Shown here: positions 51,686-60,299 of the stretch, in pieces
Position numbering within the stretch: position 1 is the first letter of the stretch
Layout of the letters: every line of letters starts with the position of its first letter
Assembly: GCA_005239465.1 (NCBI GenBank)
Contig: SPAW01000026.1
Span: forward strand, 1 to 64,000
Origin: Nitrospira sp.
GTDB lineage: Bacteria > Nitrospirota > Nitrospiria > Nitrospirales > Nitrospiraceae
Length of the DNA stretch: 64,000 nt
Reading direction: 5' to 3'
Program-made: the position numbers and the translations under genes
Notes under the pieces: model-generated
What the model was told of the DNA's origin: nothing
Databases searched by the model: none
The model's input: the letters and a program-made list of their open reading frames with translations, nothing else

Positions 51686-51821
51686 CGAGCACATGTACCG
51701 CCAAGAGATCGTGGGTTAGGTTGTGCCCCTGCAGATTGCCTGCTCGTAGCCTGAATAAATTCTGCCCCTTCTGCAGATCTCGGAATGGAAAAGTGGACGT
51801 TTGGCAGATGAGGAGGGCGCT

Positions 51822-52799
51822 ATGACAACCGCTGAGAAAATCATCGAGAAACGGAAATCAGTAGAGGAAGATAGGATCAATCCCCATCTTTGGTCGATCG
51901 TGCTGGCGGGGGGCGAAGGGAAACGGTTGGCGCCGATGATCAAGCGCTGGCTGGGAGAAGAGCGGCCGAAGCAGTATTGCGCGTTCACAGGGACGAGATC
52001 CATGCTGCAACATACGGTGGACCGCGCGGATTGCTTGACCGTTCCTGAGCAACGGGTGACGGTGGTGGGAGCCCATTATCAAGAAGAAGCCACCAGGTAA
52101 TTGCACCAACGCGGCGGCAAGCTCGTGCTTCAGCCGGCTAATCGTGATACCGCCGCCGGCATCTATTTGCCCCTCACCTATGTGCGGGCAATGGACCCAG
52201 ATGCGACCGTGGTGATCTATCCGTCCGATCATTTCATTCATCCCGAGGAGGCGTTCATCGAAGCCGTTCGCCACGCGGTGAAAGCGGTCGACCTGCTGGA
52301 AGATCGACTCGTGCTGCTAGGAATGCGGCCTGATGGGAAGGAGTTAGAGTATGGCCATATTAGACTGGACCGGCATCTCGGCGCGTACAGAGCCCATGCC
52401 TTATGGACGATGGGACAGTTCATCGAGAAGCCCGGATCACAGATGGTGCAAGCCCTCGGCGAGGATGTGTTGTGGAATACCATGGTCATCATCGCGAAGG
52501 TTGAGACACTCTGGAGGTTGGGAACGAAGGTTCTGCCCTCGATGATGCGGCTGTTTGAAACGTTCCAACCGGCGATTGGTTCATCGCGCGAGCTCCAGGT
52601 GCTTGGACGGCTCTATGAACGGATGCCGGTTCGTAATTTCTCGTTCGATCTCCTTGAGCAGGTCCCGCAGGAGGTGGCAGACCTCGAAGTGAGCGGTGTG
52701 ATGTGGAGCGATTGGGGACGACCTGAACGGATTGCCGAAAGCTTGCGGCGGATCGGGAAGTCTCCGGTCTTCCCTCCCGAATTGAGCGGAGTTGCATAA
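51822..52799 (+). pseudogene. Sugar-phosphate nucleotidyltransferase interrupted by one TAA
   Basis: Two frames in the same phase encode one mannose-1-phosphate guanylyltransferase-like protein of about 325 residues. The first 92 codons contain the nucleotide loop SIVLAGGEGKRLAPM and ERPKQYCAF, and end at TAA (52098-52100). The rest starts LHQRGGKLVLQPANRDTAAG and includes VIYPSDHFI and MGQFIEKP. A single base change (CAA/GAA to TAA) explains it. The family makes GDP-mannose or similar. The TTG directly after the stop could restart translation, but a split enzyme is unlikely. SD GAGGAGG before ATG 51822. Confidence 0.75.
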
Positions 52800-52850
52800 G
52801 GATCGGCGGTGAACAACAATAGAACCAGCTGCTTCCAGGAGGACTCTCGA

Positions 52851-53177
52851 ATGAAACAGCCGGGTCGCAAGCAGACGTCATTGTCCCGCTCCGTGCGGAA
52901 AGCATCGACGAAGAAAGCTGTGACGTTTGAGTACTTCGACCCATCAGCGACCGTCGTGACGCTCGTCGGGAATTTCAATCAGTGGGATCCGAAGGCCCGT
53001 CCTCTCAAGCGCGATCCCGGCGGGCTCTGGAAAGGCACGGTTCGATTGGAGCCAGGAATCTATCAGTATAAGTTTGTGGTTAATGGGGAGCGATGGGAGG
53101 AGGATCCGCTCAATCTACATCGAGTCCCCAACGAGCATGGAACCTTCAATTCGATCAGAAAGGTGGGGAGTTCGTGA
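52851..53177 (+). CDS. Glycogen-binding (CBM48-like) domain protein
   Basis: A 108-residue protein: about 30 basic N-terminal residues followed by one CBM48/AMPK-beta-type domain (VTFEYFDPSATVVTLVGNFN, then QWDPKARPLKRDPGGLWKG, GIYQYKFVVNGERWEEDPLN). It would bind alpha-glucan such as glycogen; no catalytic domain is attached. CAGGAGGACTC precedes the ATG at 52851. Its stop touches the TetR gene region. Could localise a partner enzyme on glycogen; that is inference. Confidence 0.8.
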   Translation: MKQPGRKQTSLSRSVRKASTKKAVTFEYFDPSATVVTLVGNFNQWDPKARPLKRDPGGLWKGTVRLEPGIYQYKFVVNGERWEEDPLNLHRVPNEHGTFNSIRKVGSS

Positions 53178-53215
53178 CGGGAGCCCTGCCATTGGAAAGG
53201 AGTTCGCAACTCGAC

Positions 53216-53890
53216 ATGATAAAAACGCCGGCACTCGCTGATATTCCGCTGTCTCGTGTCGCAAGACGGAAAGAGAGGACAAAACGCCAGCTGTTGGAGG
53301 TCGCTCGACGGCTCTTTTCAGAAAAAGGGATCTATTGGGCCACGGTCGAAGACATCACGGAGCTGGCCGATCTCGGGAAAGGCACATTCTACAAGTACTT
53401 CGACTCAAAGGAGACGATCATCCGTGTCCTCCTCGAGGAGGGGCTAGACGAGTTACTCTTAAAGACGGACCACGCCGTTCGCAACGTCTCCTCTCATTCG
53501 AAGATCCTGGGAGCGGTGATCGGCGCGCGCGCGGACTTTTTTCTGACCTACCCGGACTATTTGCTCCTCTTTCACCAAGTCCGTGGTCTGATGCAACTTC
53601 AGGGCGAGACCGCCAAAGACTTGCGCGAGGTCTATGATGCCCATCTTCGCCGTCTTGCGCAGTTGATCAGGCCTTCTATGGGACCCGGTATGGTCGTCAG
53701 CGCTCGTGATGTGGCGACTGCGATCGCAGCCTATACGTCAGGGCTCCTGACCTACCACGTGCTCTTTGAAGGGCAGGAGGCGGTCAGGCGTAAGCGCGAT
53801 CACTTTGTGGAGGTACTTGAGCGGAGCCTCCGGGCACTGCTGAAAACCGGCAACGAGTTCCGATCGGAGGCTCGCAGCAAGCGAAGTTGA
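53216..53890 (+). CDS. TetR/AcrR-family transcriptional regulator
   Basis: A 224-residue repressor-type regulator. The N-terminal helix-turn-helix reads TKRQLLEVARRLFSEKGIYW, ATVEDITELADLGKGTFYKY and FDSKETI; the C-terminal ligand domain is helical without a recognised ligand. ATG 53216 has AAAGGAG about 14 bases upstream; a GTG at 53174 overlapping the CBM48 stop (GTGA) is an alternative start. It precedes the OmpA-like lipoprotein gene by 17 bases, so it probably controls that operon, and itself. Confidence 0.88.
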   Translation: MIKTPALADIPLSRVARRKERTKRQLLEVARRLFSEKGIYWATVEDITELADLGKGTFYKYFDSKETIIRVLLEEGLDELLLKTDHAVRNVSSHSKILGAVIGARADFFLTYPDYLLLFHQVRGLMQLQGETAKDLREVYDAHLRRLAQLIRPSMGPGMVVSARDVATAIAAYTSGLLTYHVLFEGQEAVRRKRDHFVEVLERSLRALLKTGNEFRSEARSKRS

Positions 53891-53907
53891 AAAGGAGAGC
53901 ATTGCCA

Positions 53908-55512
53908 ATGAAACAGGATGTAGTGCGGATGAGACGATCAGAGACGATGCCAACATTGATGAAGAATTCTTTGCTTCTTATCGGAATTGTCATGTTCCTC
54001 GGGATGGGGTTCAGCGGATGCGTGTCTAGCGGAACCCATAAGCAGACCTTGGCCGAACTCGAAAAGGCTCGACAAGAGGCGGCCCAGCAAGCTGAGGCCG
54101 ACGCAAAGAAGAAGCAGCAGCTTGAAATCGAAATGAGCGGCGACCGGTTCGCGCTGGCCACTGCGCGGGACCAGTTGGCCAAAACGAGAGAATTGGCTGA
54201 ACGTGAGAAGGAGAACAACCGCAAGCTGCGGGATCAGGTAGCCAAGAGTCAAGAGGAGAACGGGCAGCTCCAAGAGAAGAACCGACAGCTTGCAGGAGAG
54301 ATTCGGCAGGTCAATGAATCGTCCGCAACGGTCCGCCTCGAGCGGGACCAGCTCAAGACCAAAGCGGATGACTTGGGGCGGAAGCTTGAAACGGCTCGAC
54401 AGGACCTCGCCAACCGTGACGCCGCGCTGAGCGAGACGTTGATACGCGTTGGTGCCTTAACCCAGAAAGAGGAGGATCTGACTCAGGCCGTAAGTGAGGC
54501 TCGCGCTGAAACTCGTGAATTAACGACCAGGCTCGAGGCTGAACGGGCCCAGGTAGCCGCGTTGCAAGAGGACAAACAACGGTTGTTGGGCGGGACTACC
54601 ACGGCGCAAAGCGAAATGGCGCGTTTGCAGAAACGGGCTGGTGAATTAGAGACAGAGACGGCCCGTGTCAAGGATTTGGAGGAGCAGTTGAAGGAGCGGG
54701 ATCAAGACATAAGCCAGTTGCGGCGTTCGGTCGCCGACCGCGATACAGTTGCCTCCGCCCTGGTGTCCCAGGGAGAGGAATTGAAGAACACCAAACAGCG
54801 AGTGGATCAGCTGACCGGTGAACTTGCAAAGATGAGCGAGGAATCGGCGGCCCTCACGCGTGAACGAGACAATCTGGCCGGGCAAGTCGCCAAGCTCGAG
54901 GCGGAGACGGCATCTCTAAAGAAGAGCAATGAGGAAACCCTTGCCTCGCTGGAGGCCCAAAAAGCGGAATCCATGCGTTTGGAGCAGGAAAAAGCGGCGA
55001 AGGAGGCGGAGATCAAGCGCCTCGCAGGAACCTATGAAGATCTGGAGGCTTCGTTACGGTCCGAGATCGCCCAAGGCGACATTAAGATCAAGCAGGTACG
55101 GGATCGCCTGACGATCAACGTCGTCGATCGCATTCTCTTCGATTCCGGCAGCGCCACCATCAAACCGGCCGGACACAAGGTGCTGAAAACCGTCGGCGAA
55201 GTACTGATGACGGTCACGGACAAGCAGATCCGCATCGACGGCCACACGGACAACGTGCCGATCAGCGCGAGGCTGCAGGACCGCTTCAAGACGAACTGGG
55301 AACTCTCGACGGCGCGGGCGACCAGCGTGGTTCGCTACCTGATCGATGAAGGCGGTATCGCCCCGGAGGTGTTGACCGCAGCAGGACATGCCGACACACG
55401 ACCGGTGGCCTCCAACGACTCGGAGGCCGGCCGATCCCAAAACCGACGGATCGAAATAGCCTTGTATCCGAAGGACCTGGGAGACATTGCGCAAGCAGTG
55501 TCAGACCGCTGA
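53908..55512 (+). CDS. OmpA-family lipoprotein with long coiled coil
   Basis: A 534-residue envelope lipoprotein (lipobox FSGC after LLLIGIVMFLGMG). Residues about 40-395 are an uninterrupted coiled coil (for example ELEKARQEAAQQAEADAKKK, LEEQLKERDQDISQLRRSVA), then an OmpA-like peptidoglycan-binding domain: LFDSGSATIKPAGHKVLKTV, IRIDGHTDNVPI, TNWELSTARATSVVRYLID, AAGHADTRPV, NRRIEIALYP. The coil would span tens of nanometres, so it could bridge outer membrane and peptidoglycan. ATG 53908 follows AAAGGAGAG. A shorter paralogue follows at once. Confidence 0.9.
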   Translation: MKQDVVRMRRSETMPTLMKNSLLLIGIVMFLGMGFSGCVSSGTHKQTLAELEKARQEAAQQAEADAKKKQQLEIEMSGDRFALATARDQLAKTRELAEREKENNRKLRDQVAKSQEENGQLQEKNRQLAGEIRQVNESSATVRLERDQLKTKADDLGRKLETARQDLANRDAALSETLIRVGALTQKEEDLTQAVSEARAETRELTTRLEAERAQVAALQEDKQRLLGGTTTAQSEMARLQKRAGELETETARVKDLEEQLKERDQDISQLRRSVADRDTVASALVSQGEELKNTKQRVDQLTGELAKMSEESAALTRERDNLAGQVAKLEAETASLKKSNEETLASLEAQKAESMRLEQEKAAKEAEIKRLAGTYEDLEASLRSEIAQGDIKIKQVRDRLTINVVDRILFDSGSATIKPAGHKVLKTVGEVLMTVTDKQIRIDGHTDNVPISARLQDRFKTNWELSTARATSVVRYLIDEGGIAPEVLTAAGHADTRPVASNDSEAGRSQNRRIEIALYPKDLGDIAQAVSDR

Positions 55513-55601
55513 AGTTGACCACCTGGAACGGAGGTATGGATGATGAGATGCATGGACATGGATCGGTTCAAACTGAAACCGAAATGAGGAGTGGTTCGTC
55601 A

Positions 55602-56246
55602 ATGATACAAAAAGTGAGTGTGCTCAGCGCCGGTTTAGTTCTTGGGATCGTCTTCAGCGGATGTGTGTCCACCAGGACCCATGAGCAGACGCTGGCCGAA
55701 CTCGAAAAGGTTCGACAAGAGGCGGCTCAAAAAGCCGTCGAAGATGAGAAGCGCCTCGCCGAAGCACGTCTGGCAAACGAGCGAATTGCAGCCCAGCTGG
55801 AAACGATTGAAAAAGACAAGATCACGATTCAGCAGATCCGCGATCGCCTCAGGATCACCGTGGTGGATCGTGTATTGTTCGAGTCCGGAAGCGATACGAT
55901 CACACCGGAGGGCATGGACGTGTTGAACAAGGTCGGTGCTGCTTTAAAGGATGTGAGGGACAGGCAGATTCATATCAGCGGCCACACCGATAACATACAG
56001 ATCGGACCGAGTCTGCGGGGACGCTTTAGGACAAATTGGGAGCTCTCGACGGCGCGGGCGACCAGCGTGGTTCGCTACCTGATCGATGAAGGCGGCGTCG
56101 ACCCGGAGCTTTTGACGGCAGCAGGGCATGCCGATACGCAACCGGTGGCTGAAAACGACTCAGAGGAGGGTCGTTCACAAAACCGCCGGATTGAGATCGC
56201 TCTGTACCCGAAGGACCTGAAAAGCATTGCGGAAGGGATCCGGTAG
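55602..56246 (+). CDS. OmpA-family lipoprotein, short paralogue
   Basis: A 214-residue paralogue of the preceding protein: lipobox FSGC, same start of the coil (TRTHEQTLAELEKVRQEAAQ) but only about 55 residues of it, and the same OmpA domain (LFESGSDTITPEGMDVLNKV, ISGHTDNIQI, AAGHADTQPV). A 53-base block is identical in the two genes (55303-55355 and 56043-56095), which marks recent duplication or gene conversion. ATG 55602 follows GAGGAG. Likely same operon. Confidence 0.9.
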   Translation: MIQKVSVLSAGLVLGIVFSGCVSTRTHEQTLAELEKVRQEAAQKAVEDEKRLAEARLANERIAAQLETIEKDKITIQQIRDRLRITVVDRVLFESGSDTITPEGMDVLNKVGAALKDVRDRQIHISGHTDNIQIGPSLRGRFRTNWELSTARATSVVRYLIDEGGVDPELLTAAGHADTQPVAENDSEEGRSQNRRIEIALYPKDLKSIAEGIR

Positions 56247-56365
56247 ACCGACAGGATGGTTGTCGTGGAGATAGAAGAAGGAGGACACACGATGTAGCGG
56301 GCCAAGAGTTTCGAACAGTTCAACGGTCTGCACGGTTTCAGCGATCGGTTACCGGAGAATCACTG

Positions 56366-56605
56366 ATGAAGCGACGGTTCGGCTGGGAGTTCAACGGCGT
56401 GCGGCAGCACGAGCCGTACTTCGAGAACTTCGTGAAACGTCTTGACTCCCTCAGGAAGAAGTCCGCGCTCTACGAAAAATTGTGGCAGGATTTCGGGCCG
56501 CACAGTACGTGGGAGCGCGGGTTCATGGGTGCCGCGGCATGCCGAGGGATTGGCTGGCTCGTACCCACGTGCGATCCGCTGACTGGACGCCTCTTCAACG
56601 TGTGA
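56366..56605 (+). CDS. Hypothetical small protein
   Basis: A 79-residue frame with strongly coding-like codon use: MKRRFGWEFNGVRQHEPYFE, then NFVKRLDSLRKKSALYEKLW, ending DPLTGRLFNV. GGAGA stands eight bases before the ATG. No family recognised, no TM, two Cys. It lies antiparallel to the truncated end of the porin gene, so it may belong to the DNA that replaced the porin 3' end. Moderate chance of being spurious. Confidence 0.4.
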   Translation: MKRRFGWEFNGVRQHEPYFENFVKRLDSLRKKSALYEKLWQDFGPHSTWERGFMGAAACRGIGWLVPTCDPLTGRLFNV

Positions 56606-56703
56606 TTGGATGAAGGCGATGCCGGATAGTTAATGGGATCTGCCCCGCCGTTGGTCATGGCCGTGTTCGAGCATGTCTTCCTGCGGGATGCTGGATTGAA
56701 CCC

Positions 56704-57307
56704 AACAGCATGGGACAGATAGTTGTATCCATTAATGGCGTATAGCCCGACCTGCCATGAGTCACTGAGCGGATAGGTCGCGCCCAGGCCGAACATGAAA
56801 TAGAGCGCGTTGTCGGCAAGGTACGATCGAGCGTGATTCAGATTGTTCCTCGCGTAGAACGATTGATAGCCAATATAGCTGTTGAAGAGACCCGCCGTCA
56901 GCGTCAGCCCATTGCCTGCCGGCGCGAGGTACGACACGTTGGCCCGCGACACATGGCGGAGTGTGTCGGCGCCGTCGACAGGCTTGTCTCTGCCGGGCCG
57001 GGACGCCGGTACCAAGGGGTTCTTATCGTAGCCGCCTTGGACGCCGAACTCCAAACCCCAACGGGATTGCACAGTCGTATCCTTTTCTGACGTAACCCAT
57101 CGCCATATTAAGAACCGGCTCATTGACGCGGAGTGTCGTCGTCTTGCTCCGCCATTGATGATTCTCCGGAAAGTTGAAGTCGACGGCGTAACTCACATCG
57201 GTCGTCCCCCCATAGTGCCAGTCCGAGGAAGGCGTTTCCTCTCCAAGAGCTTGCTCGACACAGAGGACAAGGGCCGCCAAGATTCCGGCCGGCAGGACTA
57301 CGATCAA
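56704..57307 (-). pseudogene. Outer-membrane beta-barrel (porin-like) gene, frameshifted and 3' truncated
   Basis: Starts with a signal peptide (MIVVLPAGILAALVLCVEQA) and DWHYGGTTDVSYAVDFNFPE, typical of a beta-barrel. Near 57085 the frame shifts by one base around AAAAGG: NMAMGYVRK continues in another frame as DTTVQSRWGLEFGVQGGYDK, followed by YLAPAGNGLTLTAGLFNSYI and YPLSDSWQVGLYAINGYNYL. Barrel similarity ends at about 56704, where unrelated sequence begins; the C-terminal strands needed for assembly are gone. Its ATG overlaps the stop of the upstream MscS gene as ATGA. Confidence 0.68.
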
Positions 57308-59004
57308 CTGTTACTCCCACCGGACGACGGGGATTCCGGATGTGGTGGAGACGAACCCAATGGCCAAATCCGCAGGCCCGGTGCCTGATAGGTCTTCGGC
57401 AGATACTGGTCGGGAATCGCGGTCCTATTGCCGTCGCGCAGTTGAGTGTAGTGCGGGGACATGATCTCGACCCCGGCCTCATTGAACTTGTCCTGGATGT
57501 GCTGATGCAGTTCGGCATAGGTCGTCACCATGAGATTGGGCTGATCCGTGTAGGCGTTGATCTCATAGGTCACGTAAAAATCGTTCAGGCTCGTTTGCAG
57601 CACGAAGGGCTCCGGGTTCTTGAGAATGTGAGCCGTTGCGCGAGCGGCCGCAATCAACAGCTCATGAACCGTTCGCCAAGGGGCATTGTAGCTGATGGTC
57701 ACGCTGGTGTGGAGGATCAGTCCCTGCTCTCTGGCGCAGGAGCTGAAGTTGATGAGGTGGCTGCCAAGGACCATGGCATTGGGAATCGTGACGTCCACGT
57801 TCTTGATCGTGCGTACGCGCGTGACGAGGAGCGTTTTCTCCATCACATCGCCTGTGGTATCGGCAATTTTCACGCGATCGCTGACACGGAATGGGCGCAT
57901 GTACGTCAAGATGACACCGGCGGCGACGTTTCCGACCGTGGCAGCGGATCCTAGTGAAATGAGCAGTCCCAAAAAGACCGAGATGCCACGAAAGCCATCG
58001 GACTGAGAACCGGGAATATAGGGAAAGATGGCGATGGCGGCGAAGACGATCACCAGGAACCGTACGATCTTATAGGTCGGCGTCGCCCACTCCCGGTGAA
58101 ATCCGGCGAAGGTAATCGCGCCCCGCTCAATCCCGTCGAAGACGAGATGGATCAGCTTGATGATGTAGCGGGTGACGACGACGATCACCGCGATGGACAC
58201 GATGTTGGGGACGTATGCGGCGAAAGCCTCACCGATGGCCCGCACGGTCGAAAGCACGGCACCGAAGAGCAAGGCAGAGATGCCGCGCGTCCAGGGAAAG
58301 ATACCGAGGACCGTCGTCAGATAGACATAGAGCAGCACCAGAGTCACGCCGAACCGGATGGCCCTGGCTGCTGCGGTCAGGGTTGAGGCGATCTGATCAG
58401 CCGTGAACAGTTCGACACGTTGAATCTTAATGGGGTGAATGACAGTGCCGCGCCAGGTGTCAATTTTGGCATAGAGCTTCGGGAAGGTCTTGCCGAACAA
58501 CACGAGTAGAATGACGAGGATGGCCGTATCCAGCAGGGCCAGGGCCACGTCGATAATTAAGGCCCGGGATGTGACCTGCTCACGGGATTTCGCGAGGGCC
58601 GCTTGGATCTTCTGCGCGTATTCCGCCGCGACCTCCTGGCGACTCTTTCCGGTAGGCTGGGCGTCACGATCCGTCACGGTCATCACCACCGTCTCCCCGT
58701 AGACGAGTTCGCTCGTCGTTTCTCGATCGACGGCTGTGACCGGATAGATTCTGGCGAACGGATCCTTGGCCAAGCGTGCGAGGCGTTCTGCAATTGCTTG
58801 AGTCCGTTCTTGTGGCGTGAATGGGCCGAGCTTGTCGTAGAGAACGAAGAGAGTTTCGCCCTCGAATATGACGGGGGCGCCGGGGGGTTGTGCAGAAACG
58901 GCTTGGCTACTTGTTGGAGCGGGCTTCTGTGTCTCGGCGAGCAGAGATCCCGTGGCGAGCATGGATACGAGCAGGAGAAATATGGCGATCTGTTTCACAG
59001 CCAT
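57304..59004 (-). CDS. Large MscS-family mechanosensitive channel
   Basis: A 566-residue MscS with a cleavable signal peptide (IAIFLLLVSMLATGSLLAET), a periplasmic domain up to about residue 150, about five TM helices and the pore helix/beta region GVILTYMRPFRVSDRVKIAD with VTIPNAMVLGSHLINFSS. The C-terminal alpha/beta part (HTSVTISYNAPWRTVHELLI, LHQHIQDKFNEAGVEIMSPH) is canonical. It resembles the long MscS/YnaI-MscM type. It protects from osmotic downshift; the periplasmic domain may sense the envelope. It forms an operon with the broken porin gene. GGAGGGA precedes the ATG. Confidence 0.9.
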   Translation of the reverse strand: MAVKQIAIFLLLVSMLATGSLLAETQKPAPTSSQAVSAQPPGAPVIFEGETLFVLYDKLGPFTPQERTQAIAERLARLAKDPFARIYPVTAVDRETTSELVYGETVVMTVTDRDAQPTGKSRQEVAAEYAQKIQAALAKSREQVTSRALIIDVALALLDTAILVILLVLFGKTFPKLYAKIDTWRGTVIHPIKIQRVELFTADQIASTLTAAARAIRFGVTLVLLYVYLTTVLGIFPWTRGISALLFGAVLSTVRAIGEAFAAYVPNIVSIAVIVVVTRYIIKLIHLVFDGIERGAITFAGFHREWATPTYKIVRFLVIVFAAIAIFPYIPGSQSDGFRGISVFLGLLISLGSAATVGNVAAGVILTYMRPFRVSDRVKIADTTGDVMEKTLLVTRVRTIKNVDVTIPNAMVLGSHLINFSSCAREQGLILHTSVTISYNAPWRTVHELLIAAARATAHILKNPEPFVLQTSLNDFYVTYEINAYTDQPNLMVTTYAELHQHIQDKFNEAGVEIMSPHYTQLRDGNRTAIPDQYLPKTYQAPGLRIWPLGSSPPHPESPSSGGSNS

Positions 59005-59402
59005 GCAGAGTCCCTCCGCGGTGAGGAATGGGGTAGGTTGCGTACAGGCGGCTCATGAGCAGCCGAGCTTGCTGCAAAAATATACATCATTCGAGCGAGG
59101 ACAAGCGAGCAACCAATGTGCAAATCCATCTCGAGTGAGATATCTTCCGGCAGTCACGACGAAGGAATGGTGGGGGCAGCCTGTTGGACAGAATGAAAAT
59201 GAACGGCATCTCATGTGGTCATGCGCGCCGATGCCGAAGTGTTTCCACAGCGTGAGTTGACCAGCTGACCCTAATACCTCAGTGAGATCATTAGGTGGCG
59301 ATTACGAGCTGAGAGCGAGCGGGCAATATCTCGCTGGCGGCAAGTTGCAGTGACGCTGATCTTATCGGCATGAACTCGGCGGGTTCTAGCAGGAGGCAGT
59401 GG
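59005..59402. other. Gene-free stretch
   Basis: No convincing gene or RNA. Two short dyads occur (ATCTC-GAGT-GAGAT near 59131-59144 and AGCGAG/CTCGCT near 59317-59338), neither with a T-run. It should hold the promoter of the MscS gene on the minus strand and any terminator of the helix-hairpin-helix gene. Confidence 0.4.
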
Positions 59403-60290
59403 TCAATCAAGGATTGCCCTTTTCGAGATGCCTGCGTAGTACGCGGCACAGTCCGCTTCTCTCCCTCGGACGATGCGTTTCCCTGTGAAGGGTGCGCTCC
59501 GTTCTGTGACCACCGTGCATTGACGTTCACCGTGGTCATCGTCGTAGTAGAGGATGACCCAATCGCGCGATTTCTTGAGTTGATGGGCCAGGGCGCTGTT
59601 CGAGAATAGCGCGGTGTAGTGACGGCTACCCCGTTGCGTATGAAGGATGGGCAGCCAGGCCTCCCGCTTGGGATTGAACCGATGTGGGGCGATTTTCTGT
59701 AGTTTGCCGGCCAAGGCCGACTCTCGATATTCCCTGTCGACATCCAGAAGTTCCTCGATTGAAGGCTCTCCGGCCGGGTGACTCCCGACTGTTTGAGTTG
59801 GTCTGCGAACACGGCCTAAGCGAGCGGTGAGGGAGTCGATGATCCCCTGCAGTTTCTTGGGACCCACCCCTTCGATGTCCGCCAGTCGACCATCGTGTGC
59901 CGCCATTTCAAGTTGTTCCAACGTTTCAATATGCAGATCGTCGTGCAGCCGGTGGGCTAGGGCTGACCCGATGCCGGGGACTGAAGTCAGGAGGGCGATC
60001 GGATCCATGTGGCCACGCATGCGATCCAGCATCGGCAGCCGTCCGGTGACGACAAGTGTATGGATCGACCGCGCCAGGCTCACACCGATGCCAGGCAAGG
60101 CCTGGAGTCCGTCCGTGCCTTGTTGCTCGATAATCTGGGAGACGGGGGATTGCAGGCGCTCCAATTTCTCTGCAGCGGTCCGATAGGCTTGGATGCGAAA
60201 GCGATTCGCGCCCTGTTCGTCCAGGAGGAGTGCGACCTCCCGTAACTTATGAGCGATCTCTCGATTCTGCGGGATGGCCGACACGGCCAT
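59403..60290 (-). CDS. Helix-hairpin-helix protein related to PolX N-terminus
   Basis: A 295-residue protein. Residues 1-60 match the 8-kDa-like domain of family X DNA polymerases (REIAHKLREVALLLDEQGAN, FRIQAYRTAAEKLERLQ); two HhH motifs follow (LQALPGIGVSLARSIHTLVV, LADIEGVGPKKLQGIIDSLT). The polymerase palm is absent; instead the C-terminal 120 residues carry PSIEELLDVDREYRESALAG, LPILHTQRGSRHYTALFSNS and DWVILYYDDDHGERQCTVVT, a conserved domain of unknown activity. It probably binds DNA and may act in repair. Its stop lies inside a gene-free stretch; it starts nine bases after the permease stop. Confidence 0.8.
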   Translation of the reverse strand: MAVSAIPQNREIAHKLREVALLLDEQGANRFRIQAYRTAAEKLERLQSPVSQIIEQQGTDGLQALPGIGVSLARSIHTLVVTGRLPMLDRMRGHMDPIALLTSVPGIGSALAHRLHDDLHIETLEQLEMAAHDGRLADIEGVGPKKLQGIIDSLTARLGRVRRPTQTVGSHPAGEPSIEELLDVDREYRESALAGKLQKIAPHRFNPKREAWLPILHTQRGSRHYTALFSNSALAHQLKKSRDWVILYYDDDHGERQCTVVTERSAPFTGKRIVRGREADCAAYYAGISKRAILD

Positions 60291-60299
60291 ATACTCGCC

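Noticed and set aside
52101-52799. Separate gene starting with TTG right after the TAA
   Set aside because: The frame continues the same nucleotidyltransferase domain without the nucleotide-binding loop, so a stand-alone enzyme is unlikely; treated as one interrupted gene.
58096-59058. Plus-strand frames antisense to the large MscS gene
   Set aside because: Highly charged shadow translations of a clear membrane-protein gene on the other strand.
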